Assembly (NCBI RefSeq): GCF_965223525.1
Contig: NZ_OZ245005.1
Coordinates: 2,170,001 to 2,234,000, forward strand
Direction: 5' to 3'
Length of the DNA stretch: 64,000 bases
Origin: Leptofilum sp965223525
GTDB taxonomy: Bacteria; Chloroflexota; Anaerolineae; Promineifilales; Promineifilaceae
Below, one piece after another: positions 43,515 through 52,194 of this stretch (positions are counted from its first letter, which is position 1; every line of letters starts with the position of its first letter). The notes beneath the pieces are model-generated. The model saw only the letters and a program-made list of their open reading frames with translations, searched no databases and was not told where the DNA came from. Position numbers and translations under genes: made by a program.

Positions 43515-44006
43515 TTAGTCCGTCTCCACGCCGTCAAAGAACTCAGGCGGCTTGGAGCCGATAAATGCGAGCACCTTGTCGATGTCGTAGCCTAATTGTT
43601 CCAAAAAGTCCAGGATGTCGATGAGCACCCAGTTCTCAGCCAGCTTGTCCCCCTTGACGTGCCAGAAATCCATGTAGCGTATCTTGACTGATTTTCCGCT
43701 GGCGGGAATACCGAGCCAGTCTCCGGTGTGGGTGGCATGCTGATAGCCGTGGGCGGCTACATAGTCTCCTTCAGCGATACGAATCTCGTCGCGGGCCACT
43801 TTGTCGGGAAAGGCATGGTTGAAGGGTCGCAGCGCCTCATCGAACTCCTCGACGCCGTGTAGGGTGCCGATACCCGCTGGACCGTACCAGCCCATGTCCT
43901 TGGTCCAAAACTCCGGCATAAGCCCGATCACGGTCTTGTTGAGGGCCTCATACATACGTGCGACCAGGTCTTTGTTTTTTTCTTCTTTGCTTTTTTCAGC
44001 AGACAT
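43515..44006 (-). CDS. SnoaL-like (NTF2-fold) protein, single domain, copy A2
   Basis: 163 residues. Nearly the same architecture as copy A1: NKDLVARMYEALNKTVIGLM, WYGPAGIGTLHGVEEFDEAL, GDYVAAHGYQHATHTGDWLG, IPASGKSVKIRYMDFWHVKG, LDFLEQLGYDIDKVLAFIGS. Differences cluster around the likely pocket (YEYATH against HGYQHATH, VIGLMPEFW against VFGIMDEFW), so the copies may bind different compounds. It is the first gene of the minus-strand cluster. The about 80 bases following its stop (accgggagcat... type) repeat those after copy A1. Confidence 0.82.
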   Translation of the reverse strand: MSAEKSKEEKNKDLVARMYEALNKTVIGLMPEFWTKDMGWYGPAGIGTLHGVEEFDEALRPFNHAFPDKVARDEIRIAEGDYVAAHGYQHATHTGDWLGIPASGKSVKIRYMDFWHVKGDKLAENWVLIDILDFLEQLGYDIDKVLAFIGSKPPEFFDGVETD

Positions 44007-44502
44007 TATTTCATCTCCTTCTTACCTATCAGTCTATCAGCCATCAGCTAGCTGCTAGCTGCTAGCTATTATCATTTTATACCTGAGTGTCCCTGTTCGG
44101 TCAAGCCATCCATTCTGGCGATCAGGGTTTTTGAGTAAAAAGAAAGGCTCAACTATGAAATGTGTGCAGCTTGTCTGGGTGTGACAGTCACATTGGCACA
44201 CACTTTTCACCCATGAGCCAAAAGAAAAATACACAAAAAGCACTACCTTTGTTAAAAAGATTATCATCACAAAACCAAACCAAGTTGAGGTAGTGTGTGG
44301 GTTAACCTCTCGTCCATCTCAAAAAGCAACGGCTGAACAACTGCCTGACTGGATTAGGCTTGCCAGCACAATACGCTCACCAAAATGGATAGCTTGACCG
44401 AGCAGAGGCATTGGGTTACAACTGATAGCAGCTAGCTGCTAGCTGAGAGGAAAGATTGAAGTTACGACAGACGAGACAATAGCACACCCGGAGGTGAAAG
44501 GG
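44007..44502. other. Spacer between the divergent clusters holding a decayed insertion sequence
   Basis: About 500 bases with no intact gene. It contains TAGCTGC-type short repeats (44046-44067 and 44430-44444), two inverted ends and an ISAs1-like transposase fragment (listed separately). The promoters of the minus-strand operon and of the aminotransferase should also lie here. Confidence 0.6.
44063..44434. mobile_element. Decayed IS/MITE-like element with about 50-bp inverted ends
   Basis: The left end (44063-44118) and the reverse complement of the right end (44380-44434) align over about 50 bases, sharing CGGTCAAGC-ATCCATT-TGG and scattered matches outward. Both are bordered by TAGCTAGCTGC repeats. 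The inside is far too short for a full transposase. The right half on the plus strand (44284-44397) translates to VEVVCGLTSRPSQKATAEQL and on to a stop, which resembles the E-V-x-Y-G-I-T-S-L...A-x-x-L-L stretch of ISAs1-type DDE transposases. Confidence 0.5.
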
Positions 44503-45405
44503 ATGAATATTGGAACAGGCAGTTCGGAGCGCCAGGTCTACGTTGGTGGGGAGTATGTTCCCGAAAACGAGGCTCGAATCTCTGTCTTTGACCATGTGGT
44601 GCTCTATGGTGACGCTGTGTTCGATACGGCCTGTGCCTGGGGTGGCAGGGTGTTCAAGCTGGACGAGCATGTGAATCGGCTGTTCGAATCCGCTCACGCG
44701 CTAAAGATTGAGATCCCTCTCGACAAAGAAGGCGTGAGGGAGGTCGTCCTTGAGATTATGAGGCGCAACAGGCTTGAAAATGCTTACATCAAGATACTTG
44801 TAACCCGCGGTGTAGGGCGAATGCCCTTGATGAGCCCCTACAACTGCACGCCGAATCTGATCGCCTTTGCCATCCCCTACATCAGCCTAATAGACAGTAA
44901 CGTACAACAAGAAGGCATTCGGGCTGGAATATCATCGATGCGTAGGATTCCTTCAGAGTGCTTAGATTCAAAGATTAAGTGCACAAACTACTTGAATCAC
45001 ATCCTGATGCGTATGGAGGCAAATGAGGCAGGGCTCGACGAGGCGATCGAGCTTGACATTCACGGCTACGTAGCCGAGGCACCTGGCTACAATGTCTTCG
45101 CAGCGAAGAACGGAATCTTGTACACACCGGGTGAGAACATCCTCGTCGGTGTGACACGACAGACTGTTATAGAGCTGGCGGCAGAGGAAGGGATGAAAAC
45201 CGAGGAGGCCAAGTTGACAGCCTTCGACCTTTACAACGCTGACGAGGTCTTCTTGACTAGTACAGCGGGAGGCATCTTTGCCGTCAGGGAAATAGATGGA
45301 CGAATGATCGGTCGTGGTAAGCCAGGTTCGATCGTGCAAATGCTGAATCAGAAGTATGTAGAGCTTCTCGAAAGTGGTAAGCAAAGCACGCCTGTGTATT
45401 CGTGA
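44503..45405 (+). CDS. PLP-dependent class IV (branched-chain-type) aminotransferase
   Basis: 300 residues from ATG 44503, with GGAGGTGAAAG upstream. Class IV fold: SVFDHVVLYGDAVFDTACAW, the PLP lysine in CLDSKIKCTNYLNHILMRME, YVAEAPGYNVFAAKNG and DEVFLTSTAGGIFAVREIDG. The family includes branched-chain aminotransferases, D-amino-acid aminotransferases and R-selective amine transaminases; E-A-P-G-x-N-V-F instead of E-G-S/T-G-x-N-I-F suggests a non-standard member. It is immediately upstream of the GntR regulator and next to the SnoaL/ABC genes, so it may transaminate the imported compound or a product. Confidence 0.9.
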   Translation: MNIGTGSSERQVYVGGEYVPENEARISVFDHVVLYGDAVFDTACAWGGRVFKLDEHVNRLFESAHALKIEIPLDKEGVREVVLEIMRRNRLENAYIKILVTRGVGRMPLMSPYNCTPNLIAFAIPYISLIDSNVQQEGIRAGISSMRRIPSECLDSKIKCTNYLNHILMRMEANEAGLDEAIELDIHGYVAEAPGYNVFAAKNGILYTPGENILVGVTRQTVIELAAEEGMKTEEAKLTAFDLYNADEVFLTSTAGGIFAVREIDGRMIGRGKPGSIVQMLNQKYVELLESGKQSTPVYS

Positions 45406-45479
45406 GAGGGTTGAAAGTCAAAGCCAGGAACTCAAGTTACAAAGGCCGTGAGCGATTTTAGTGATGAGGATAAGTGAGC

Positions 45480-46211
45480 ATGATATCAAATTCAAAGTCT
45501 CTAGCTAGGACTGGGCTCGTAGATCAGGCCGTAGATGCAATACTGGCAATGATTGCCGAGCAGGGATTAAAGCCTGGAGACTTTCTTCCATCGCAGGCAG
45601 ATCTGATGCAGCAATTCGGGATTGGTCGTACCTCTCTCCGTGAGGCCATTCAGCGGCTAGTCGTCCTAGGTGCTGTCACCGTGACATCTGGCAAGAGGAT
45701 GTCTGTTGGGCCAATGATACGAAGCAACCGACCTGCGACTGCTGCCGAACTTGAAGCCTCTCTAAGGCATGCGGCACTCCGAGAACTGACAGAGGTGCGC
45801 GACCTATTAGAACCTCAGGCTGCGGCACTCGCTGCCCAACGAATTACAGATGATTTGGTTCTTCGCCTTGAGAACATTGTTGACGAGATGAAGATGCCAA
45901 AGGACTCTGCTACCGACTTCCACCTGAACACACAGTTTCATGCGACAATCGCTGAGGCAACCCAGAATGAGGCTCTACAACACATTCTTAAGGTTGTCGC
46001 TGACATGCTAGCGCCACTGCAGGGCCATATGTATGAGCGAGCGCTAGAGAACTACAGGGCCGATCAGGAACACCTTCCTATTTTGCAGGCTCTAAAGGAT
46101 CGCGACCCCGATAAGGCCAGAAAAGCCATGCATGATCACATCGGGATCTTTAGCAAATTTGTATCCAGCAATTATGCAACTCCTTCAAACAGTAAAATGG
46201 ACTCCTCCTAA
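45480..46211 (+). CDS. GntR-family regulator, FadR/FCD subfamily
   Basis: 243 residues from ATG 45480 (GAGGATAAGTGAGC before it). Winged helix at 10-80: VDQAVDAILAMIAEQGLKPG, LPSQADLMQQFGIGRTSLRE, AIQRLVVLGAVTVTSGKRM. The C-terminal FCD ligand domain (about 95-230) has LTEVRDLLEPQAAALAAQRI and histidines in DFHLNTQFHATIAEA and KAMHDHIGIF that form the metal-binding acid pocket. FCD regulators respond to organic acids or sugar acids and usually repress a neighbouring catabolic operon. It lies between the two clusters and is the obvious candidate controller of both. Confidence 0.93.
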   Translation: MISNSKSLARTGLVDQAVDAILAMIAEQGLKPGDFLPSQADLMQQFGIGRTSLREAIQRLVVLGAVTVTSGKRMSVGPMIRSNRPATAAELEASLRHAALRELTEVRDLLEPQAAALAAQRITDDLVLRLENIVDEMKMPKDSATDFHLNTQFHATIAEATQNEALQHILKVVADMLAPLQGHMYERALENYRADQEHLPILQALKDRDPDKARKAMHDHIGIFSKFVSSNYATPSNSKMDSS

Positions 46212-46360
46212 TAATCCCGTGTGGTGAACCAGTTAGATGAGACCCTTTGATAGAAAGCTCAAGGCGGAGCGATGTATCACTATCAATCAGGATTGAAAAT
46301 CTGTTCGAGAAAGGAAAACCCGACTAATCTCAAAAATCTTCTATTGGAAAGGAGTTCATC

Positions 46361-47344
46361 ATGAGCATGCAAAATTTTGCTCCGGAATTTGAAACGCCAG
46401 AGCAATATATCGTCGATATTACCTACATCATTTGGGAAGAAGGGAACGTAGGACGCATTTATGATTGGTATGCGCCTGTTTGCCCGGTGCGGTCCCCGCA
46501 TGGTGTCATGAACACGGTGGACGATATGGTCAATGAAACCTTAGAACAGATGCACGTATTCACCAACCGGCTGCCACTGGCCGATGATGTAATTATTGGC
46601 GATATGCTAAGCGGTTTCTACTCATCACATCGCGTTCGTTCAGTAGGAAGGCACATGGGAGACAGCGCGTTGGGCCCGGCAACCAAGCGCAATTTCCAAG
46701 GGTTAGGTATTGCCGACTGCGTGTGCCGCGATAACAGAATCGTGGAGGAATGGAAACTGCGTGACCACGCATCTTTTGTCCGGCAGCTTGGCTTCGATCC
46801 GGTGGCCTATGGCATTTCCCTTGGTAAGAACAATCCCCAAGCGTATGCCATTGGCAATGAAGCAATGCGCCATCGCTGGGCGGACGAAAATGGGTTGACT
46901 ATCTTGGGCAATAAAGTCATTGCCAACCGTATGATCGACACGCATGACGCGCTGTGGAATGGGAAGCAATTCAACGTTGTGACTGAGCAATATGTGCCGG
47001 CAGTGCGGTTTGAAGGACCAGATAGGCTTCTTAGCTACGGCCGTGAATCCGTAAGCAACAGGGTCGCTAGCATGATGGCTTCTTTGCCAGACGGCCGTTT
47101 TGAGCCGCATCATCTCATCGTTCGCCAACAGGATGATCGGGCGGTTAGAGTCGCCATGCGCTGGACTTTTTGCGGCACCCACAGTGGAGATGGTCGGTTT
47201 GGCGCGCCAACAAACGCCCCTGTAGCCATCCTGGGGATCTCCCATTTTGAATTACATGATGGTTTGATTGCCAGTGAGTGGATGGTGGTGGATGAAACAG
47301 CGATTTACGCCCAAATTGCTGCGTATCAGGAGAGTAGAGAGTAG
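46361..47344 (+). CDS. Double-domain SnoaL-like protein, group B
   Basis: 327 residues, with GGAAAGGAG upstream of ATG 46361. First domain: ETPEQYIVDITYIIWEEGNV, VCPVRSPHGVMNTVDDMVNE, LADDVIIGDMLSGFYSSHRV. Second domain: GNKVIANRMIDTHDALWNGK, LLSYGRESVSNRVASMMASL and GTHSGDGRFGAPTNAPVAIL. It lacks the F-P-D motif in its first half (FTNRLPLAD), so that domain may be catalytically altered. It starts the plus-strand cluster, 149 bases after the GntR gene; the spacer is the likely site of the operon promoter. The next SnoaL-like gene begins 16 bases after its stop. Confidence 0.78.
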   Translation: MSMQNFAPEFETPEQYIVDITYIIWEEGNVGRIYDWYAPVCPVRSPHGVMNTVDDMVNETLEQMHVFTNRLPLADDVIIGDMLSGFYSSHRVRSVGRHMGDSALGPATKRNFQGLGIADCVCRDNRIVEEWKLRDHASFVRQLGFDPVAYGISLGKNNPQAYAIGNEAMRHRWADENGLTILGNKVIANRMIDTHDALWNGKQFNVVTEQYVPAVRFEGPDRLLSYGRESVSNRVASMMASLPDGRFEPHHLIVRQQDDRAVRVAMRWTFCGTHSGDGRFGAPTNAPVAILGISHFELHDGLIASEWMVVDETAIYAQIAAYQESRE

Positions 47345-47359
47345 AAAGCGATTAATGCC

Positions 47360-48457
47360 ATGACAAAAGAAAAAGATTTAAATAAATCCCGTAAACCCGC
47401 TGTCGATATTACGCTACAAAAAAAGGGCGATCTGGCTCACATCATTGCTGTTGATGGCTATGAAAAATCAGCCTTGCGCGGCTTCGCCCCCAAATTTCAG
47501 GACATTGTAGACTACATCGTAAAGATCACCCATGAAATCTGGGAAGAACATGCCATCGGTACGCTGTATGACTATTACGGAACCAACATGCGTATTCACA
47601 CCTCTAGCGGTGACATCTACACGCGAGACAAAGTAATTGAGGGCACGATCCAATCGCTGGCTGCATTTCCAGATCGTCGCCTTTACGCCGATGAGGTCAT
47701 TTGGACAGGTGATGATGATTCTGGCTATTTTTCTTCGCATCGCCTGACACATGAAGGGCACAATTGGGGACACACTGCCTATGGCCCGCCCACGGGTCGC
47801 AAGATTAGCTACCGTGCTATTGCCGATTGTGTCATTGTAGAAGGGGTCATTGTTGAGGAGTGGCTGGTGCGGGATGAGTTATCTTTGGTGTACCAACTTG
47901 GCTTCGATGTGCATGAGATGGCTCGGCGAATGGCGCAACAAGAGGGAGATAGTGGTCGGCAGTTTACCGTTCCGGCCGAGCCGGATCGCCTCCAAGGGCA
48001 ATTGCCACCTGAAGCCCCGCCCGTAGAGTCTGCCGATTTTAATATTGGCAACTTTGTACGAAGAGCCATTCATGAGGTGTGGAATTGGCGTTTACTGAAC
48101 AAGCTGGATGATTATTACAGTCAGCAATATATTTGTGAATCGGCATCGGGGCGGGTACTGTACGGCCGTAATCAATTCCGTACCTATATCCTTTCCTTAC
48201 TCTCTCCATTCCCCGACCTGGCTGTTTCCGTCGATCATTTTTGCGCCTTGGCAGACGGCCCTGGCCGTTATCGTACCGCTACCCGCTGGACGATGATGGG
48301 TACGCACACCGGCCCCGGTGTTTATGGCGAGCCAACGGGTAAGCAAATTCATATTATTGGCGTTAGCCATCATTTAGTGGCAAACGGCAAATTCATTCAG
48401 GAATGGACGCTCTTTGATGAGTTTGCCCTGTTAAAGCAGCTCTATCGGCCTTCTTAA
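47360..48457 (+). CDS. Double-domain SnoaL-like protein, group B
   Basis: 365 residues. First domain: DIVDYIVKITHEIWEEHAIG, AFPDRRLYADEVIWTGDDDS, GPPTGRKISYRAIADCVIVE. Second domain: FVRRAIHEVWNWRLLNKLDD, YYSQQYICESASGRVLYGRN, PFPDLAVSVDHFCALADGPG and GEPTGKQIHIIGVSHHLVAN. It is the plus-strand counterpart of the gene at 38735, with the same domain order and the same N-W-R-(M/L)-L-(S/N) and E-(D/N)-F-V-R-R-A hinge. No signal peptide, so cytoplasmic. It precedes the solute-binding protein gene. Confidence 0.8.
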   Translation: MTKEKDLNKSRKPAVDITLQKKGDLAHIIAVDGYEKSALRGFAPKFQDIVDYIVKITHEIWEEHAIGTLYDYYGTNMRIHTSSGDIYTRDKVIEGTIQSLAAFPDRRLYADEVIWTGDDDSGYFSSHRLTHEGHNWGHTAYGPPTGRKISYRAIADCVIVEGVIVEEWLVRDELSLVYQLGFDVHEMARRMAQQEGDSGRQFTVPAEPDRLQGQLPPEAPPVESADFNIGNFVRRAIHEVWNWRLLNKLDDYYSQQYICESASGRVLYGRNQFRTYILSLLSPFPDLAVSVDHFCALADGPGRYRTATRWTMMGTHTGPGVYGEPTGKQIHIIGVSHHLVANGKFIQEWTLFDEFALLKQLYRPS

Positions 48458-48756
48458 AGAAGATTGATGATTTGAGATTGTGGTTTGGTGTAAGCAACTT
48501 ATTTGTTTTCTAGTTTGGTTATAAATAGCGAGCCACCCAGTCAGCCGGCAGGCATGGTGGATGGCCCGCATGTATCCAAAGGAGGCGCGCCTTTGTGCGG
48601 CAGCAAGTATAGCAGATTGTTGGCTGTACGGCCGTTTCCCCACAAACGCGCATCCCATAATTAAGCCAAAGGAGGTGCAACGATCCCAAATTACTTAAAA
48701 AGTGTAAATCAAGACCCTATTTGTATTTGAATCTATTTTCAGAAAAGGAGAAGAAC
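48458..48756. other. 300-base leader before the solute-binding protein gene
   Basis: No gene seen. It contains two purine-rich AAAGGAGG stretches (48580 and 48669), one of them in the small inverted repeat CAAAGG-AGGCGCG-CCTTTG (48579-48597), one ACGGCCGT (48626) and the ribosome site AAAAGGAGAAGAAC directly before ATG 48757. An internal promoter for the ABC genes is plausible. Confidence 0.5.
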
Positions 48757-48774
48757 ATGTAAAAACGAACTCTC

Positions 48775-50205
48775 ATGACCGTATTGGCTTTGTTGGTTGC
48801 CGGACTCATCCTGGCAGCCTGTTCGCCACAAACCGTGGAAGTGACCCGGGTTGTAGAAGGTGAAACAATCGTTGAAACAGTCACCGAGCAAATTGAAGTG
48901 ACCCGCGTTGTAGATGGCGAAACGATTACCGAAGTTCAAGAAGTTGAAGTCACCCGCGTCGTTGAAGCCGCTGCCGATCCAACAGCATGCAACATCGAAC
49001 CACCAGCCGAGCCTGTTGAAGTGAGGATGCTCGGTACCGCCTTCCCCATCACTGAATTCTTTGCGGGTGAGTTTGAAAAATGTAATGACGTTGAGAACCT
49101 GACTGTGAGCACGCAGCTAATGGCCTCAGGCGATCAGCTAGAGCAGCAGCGGCTAGGCCTGGCCGATGGCGGGGTTGCCCCCTGGGCCATCATCCACACG
49201 ACGCCCGATTCTGTCGAGTTCATTGATCAAGGGTTAATCCTCCCCCTCAATGACCTGGTTGAAAAATATTGGGAAGAGTACCGCCTTTGGGAAATTCCGC
49301 AGACTGCCTGGGATGTATCGACTGTGGACGGTGTGATTTACAGTGTGCCCTTCATGTCCAACACTCTGCATATGTTCTACCGCACCGACCTGTTTGAACA
49401 GTATAACTTGGAACCACCCACAACCTACGACGGCGTCATCGCGGCCTGTGAAGTGCTAAAAGATGAACCCAGCATCGACATTCCCTTTACTATGAACCTC
49501 CACGCTGGTTGGGCTTGGGACATCGAATTTTTCCACTTCATTCGCTCCTTTGGTGGGGATTACCTCAATGAAGACAACACCCCAGCCTTTAATTCCGAGG
49601 CTGGCATTGCTGCTCTGACCAAAATGCAGGAAGTTGTAGACGCCTGCATGGGGCCTGAAGGTTTAACCTACAGCATCGACGACAGTGAAATTGGTATGGA
49701 AACCGGTGGCTTGGCCTTTGTGAATATCTGGGCTAGCCGGGCGGCCAATATGGACAACCCGGAACTGTCTGACTTTGTAGGCCAGATCGGCTTTGCCCCT
49801 GCTGCTGCCCCCAATCCTGGTGGCGCTCTAGGCGGCTCTGCCTGGCTCGACGCCTATGCCATTCCCATCAATACTGACGTTGACCATGATCTGGCCTTCC
49901 GGATCATCATGGAAGCACTCGATTTCCAAAGCATGAAAGAGGGTGCAGAGTTTGGTATCACCCTTCGTACCTCCGTGGCTGATGCTGGTGCTGGTGCTCG
50001 TTATCTGCCAGCTGCCTCTGAAACCATTGCCAATGGTGTTGGTAGCTATCCACCCAATCCGGCCATTCCCCTAGCTGGAGCAGCATTGGGGAACTGGCTG
50101 CCGCTGGTTGGTAGCGGTGAACTAACCCCTGAAGAAGCCTTACAAGGTGCCGCAGAAGAATATATCACGCAAGCTACGGAACAGGGATTCCTCGAAGAAG
50201 AATAA
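48775..50205 (+). CDS. ABC extracellular solute-binding lipoprotein, cluster 2 (start codon followed by TAA)
   Basis: 476 residues from ATG 48775. The strong ribosome site points instead to ATG 48757, but the next codon is TAA; one base change (AAA to TAA) would restore MKKRTLMTVLALLVAGL, a normal basic lipoprotein signal start. From 48775 the signal peptide lacks positive charges but keeps the lipobox LAAC. Three VEVTRVV(E/D)GET-type repeats form the linker. The binding domain parallels the protein at 42007: GLILPLNDLVEKYWEEYRLW, GVIYSVPFMSNTLHMFYRTD, EPPTTYDGVIAACEVLKDEP. Expression would need reinitiation 15 bases after the stop, readthrough, or the base is an assembly error. Confidence 0.88.
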   Translation: MTVLALLVAGLILAACSPQTVEVTRVVEGETIVETVTEQIEVTRVVDGETITEVQEVEVTRVVEAAADPTACNIEPPAEPVEVRMLGTAFPITEFFAGEFEKCNDVENLTVSTQLMASGDQLEQQRLGLADGGVAPWAIIHTTPDSVEFIDQGLILPLNDLVEKYWEEYRLWEIPQTAWDVSTVDGVIYSVPFMSNTLHMFYRTDLFEQYNLEPPTTYDGVIAACEVLKDEPSIDIPFTMNLHAGWAWDIEFFHFIRSFGGDYLNEDNTPAFNSEAGIAALTKMQEVVDACMGPEGLTYSIDDSEIGMETGGLAFVNIWASRAANMDNPELSDFVGQIGFAPAAAPNPGGALGGSAWLDAYAIPINTDVDHDLAFRIIMEALDFQSMKEGAEFGITLRTSVADAGAGARYLPAASETIANGVGSYPPNPAIPLAGAALGNWLPLVGSGELTPEEALQGAAEEYITQATEQGFLEEE

Positions 50206-50301
50206 AGCCTAGCTAAAAGTTGGATAGAGTGGCCGTGCCTTTGTCATGGGGTACGGCCGTTCCATCCATACCTATATCCCAGAAACAATTAGGTATCTGT
50301 T

Positions 50302-51165
50302 ATGAAAATAAAAACCTTTTACCAGTTTACCTCGCCGAGCCTCATAGCTATGACAACGCTGATGGTGTTTCCGCTGATTATAGCGATGTGGCTCGGCTTA
50401 CATTTCTTGACGTTCCGCAACATTAATACACCGGAATTTGTGGGGTTGGAAAACTACGCATCCGTGCTTACTGATCCCAGATTCTGGCAGTCGGTTCGCT
50501 TTACTTTGCTATACATTGTCATTGCCGTGCCGTCTTTGATAATTAATGGCTTTATTCTAGCCATGCTTCTGAACCAAATCACCCAACGTCTCCGGGGCGT
50601 TTTTATTTCCACTTACCTCCTACCTATGGTTGTTGTACCAGTGGTAGGCACGTTGATGTTTAAACAAATGTTTGTGCCTAGTGGCGTTGTATCTTGGTTT
50701 TTCCGGGATATTTTGGAGCAGCGCTTCATATTTTCAGAAGTGTCAGTCAAAATTCTAATCTTTATCAATGCAATATGGGGGGGCACGCCTTTTCCCTTCA
50801 TTGTCTTGTATGCGGGACTGCTCACCTTGCCAAAAGAACAGATTGATGCGGCCGTTGTGGATGGCGCTACCAGATGGCAGCAGGTGCGCTATGTTGCATT
50901 ACCTCACCTGCGTTCTCTTTTTGTTTTCTTGGGCCTCATTCTGACGATGGATTCTTACCGGATTTTCGATACCGTCTTTGTATTGACTGAAATGAACCCT
51001 GTGTTTAAGGCAGATACCGTGATGCTCTACATATTCCGGACGTCCATGGACGTGCAGCGACTGGGCAAAGGGAATGCCATGGCTATCTTAACGGTTATCA
51101 TGATTCTAATTATCTTGGTTCCCTACCTGACGCGAACCTATCGCGAACAAATTGAGGAGCGTTAA
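50302..51165 (+). CDS. ABC transporter permease (MalF/UgpA-like), cluster 2
   Basis: 287 residues, six helices, the counterpart of the gene at 41042 with identical length. N-terminal YQFTSPSLIAMTTLMVFPLI, EAA loop KEQIDAAVVDGATRWQQVRY, ending LTRTYREQIEER. It pairs with the MalG-like permease one base after its stop. The substrate is expected to be the same class as for cluster 1. The 96-base spacer before it contains one ACGGCCGT octamer within a weak hairpin. Confidence 0.93.
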   Translation: MKIKTFYQFTSPSLIAMTTLMVFPLIIAMWLGLHFLTFRNINTPEFVGLENYASVLTDPRFWQSVRFTLLYIVIAVPSLIINGFILAMLLNQITQRLRGVFISTYLLPMVVVPVVGTLMFKQMFVPSGVVSWFFRDILEQRFIFSEVSVKILIFINAIWGGTPFPFIVLYAGLLTLPKEQIDAAVVDGATRWQQVRYVALPHLRSLFVFLGLILTMDSYRIFDTVFVLTEMNPVFKADTVMLYIFRTSMDVQRLGKGNAMAILTVIMILIILVPYLTRTYREQIEER

Positions 51166-51166
51166 T

Positions 51167-52171
51167 ATGCAAAAAATAAAGAATCCTATTGGCATAACGC
51201 TTATTTATATTGGCTTAATTGCCTATGCGCTTTTCAGTCTGGGGCCTGTCTTATGGACATTCCTGCAATCTTTGAAAACCCCCCGACAAGCCAATGCCCG
51301 CACTCCCTTGATTTTCTTTGATGCAACTCTCGATAACTATACTGATCTTTGGTTAAATTCAGTCCCCGAAAATCCAGGGGCTGTTGCTTTGGTGCTGGTT
51401 GGCATCATCATAGTCCTTGTTTTGCTGGGTATGTTTGCCAATCGCTTGCCAGTTGCAAACTCTGTAATTTACGCAGCCATTGTTGCCGCTTCATTACTGC
51501 TACTGTGGAACATTCCTCGATTTGTACACACGGCCGAGTTTTATGATTACTTTTTGAACACAATCATTGTCACTGTGGGTACTGTGACAATTTCTATGAC
51601 CATCGGTTGTCTAGCAGCTTATGGCCTGGCTCGGTATGCGGGGCTAGCTGGGGTGATTATCCTGGTAGCGGCCCTTGGTTTTCGCTCACTACCCAGCCTT
51701 GCCTATGTGCTGCCCTACTTCTTTCTGGGGCGAAGAACTGGCTTGTTTGACTCCTATGCGCTGTTGATTATCACGATGGTGGCCATCAACCAGCCCTTTA
51801 CCATCTGGATGTTACGCAGCTTTTTCATGACCATCCCTAAAGAAATTGAGGAATCGGCCATGGTGGATGGGGCCAGCCGCTTGACAGCTTTCATCAGGGT
51901 TATTATCCCGATTATGTGGCCGGGAATCATTTCAACCGGGTTGTTTTCTATCCTATTGGCCTACAGCGAGTTTCTGATGGTCAGAATTCTGACCCAATCC
52001 AAATGGACCCTATCCGTAGCTATCGCCCGGTTTACCGGCGGTGAAGATCCTGGTCACCTGACCTTAGCCGCTGCTGCTGCCGTGTCGGCGACGCTCCCGA
52101 TTGTAATTGTCGTTCTCTTCTTCCAGAAGCATCTGTTGGCTGGGTTAACGGCCGGAGCCGTGAAAGGATAG
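51167..52171 (+). CDS. ABC transporter permease (MalG-like), cluster 2
   Basis: 334 residues from ATG 51167. Carries the same additional helix pair (VALVLVGIIIVLVLLGMFAN, YAAIVAASLLLLWNIPRFVH) as the permease at 40033, which marks both as one unusual subfamily. EAA loop EESAMVDGASRLTAFIRVII. Ending LTAGAVKG is the usual MalG end. No ATPase gene follows; instead a SnoaL-like gene starts 23 bases later, so transporter and enzymes are one transcription unit. Confidence 0.92.
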   Translation: MQKIKNPIGITLIYIGLIAYALFSLGPVLWTFLQSLKTPRQANARTPLIFFDATLDNYTDLWLNSVPENPGAVALVLVGIIIVLVLLGMFANRLPVANSVIYAAIVAASLLLLWNIPRFVHTAEFYDYFLNTIIVTVGTVTISMTIGCLAAYGLARYAGLAGVIILVAALGFRSLPSLAYVLPYFFLGRRTGLFDSYALLIITMVAINQPFTIWMLRSFFMTIPKEIEESAMVDGASRLTAFIRVIIPIMWPGIISTGLFSILLAYSEFLMVRILTQSKWTLSVAIARFTGGEDPGHLTLAAAAAVSATLPIVIVVLFFQKHLLAGLTAGAVKG

Positions 52172-52194
52172 ATTGCCAAATTGAGGCAAAAGCG

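Noticed and set aside
43515..44006. SnoaL-like genes as evidence for a polyketide synthase cluster
   Set aside because: No ketosynthase, acyl carrier protein or other biosynthetic gene is present; transporters and catabolic-type enzymes fit uptake better than synthesis.
46212..46260. TGGTGAACCA near 46233 as a FadR/GntR operator
   Set aside because: The spacing (TGGT-N2-ACCA) does not match the usual FCD-type operator, and there is only one copy; too weak to call.
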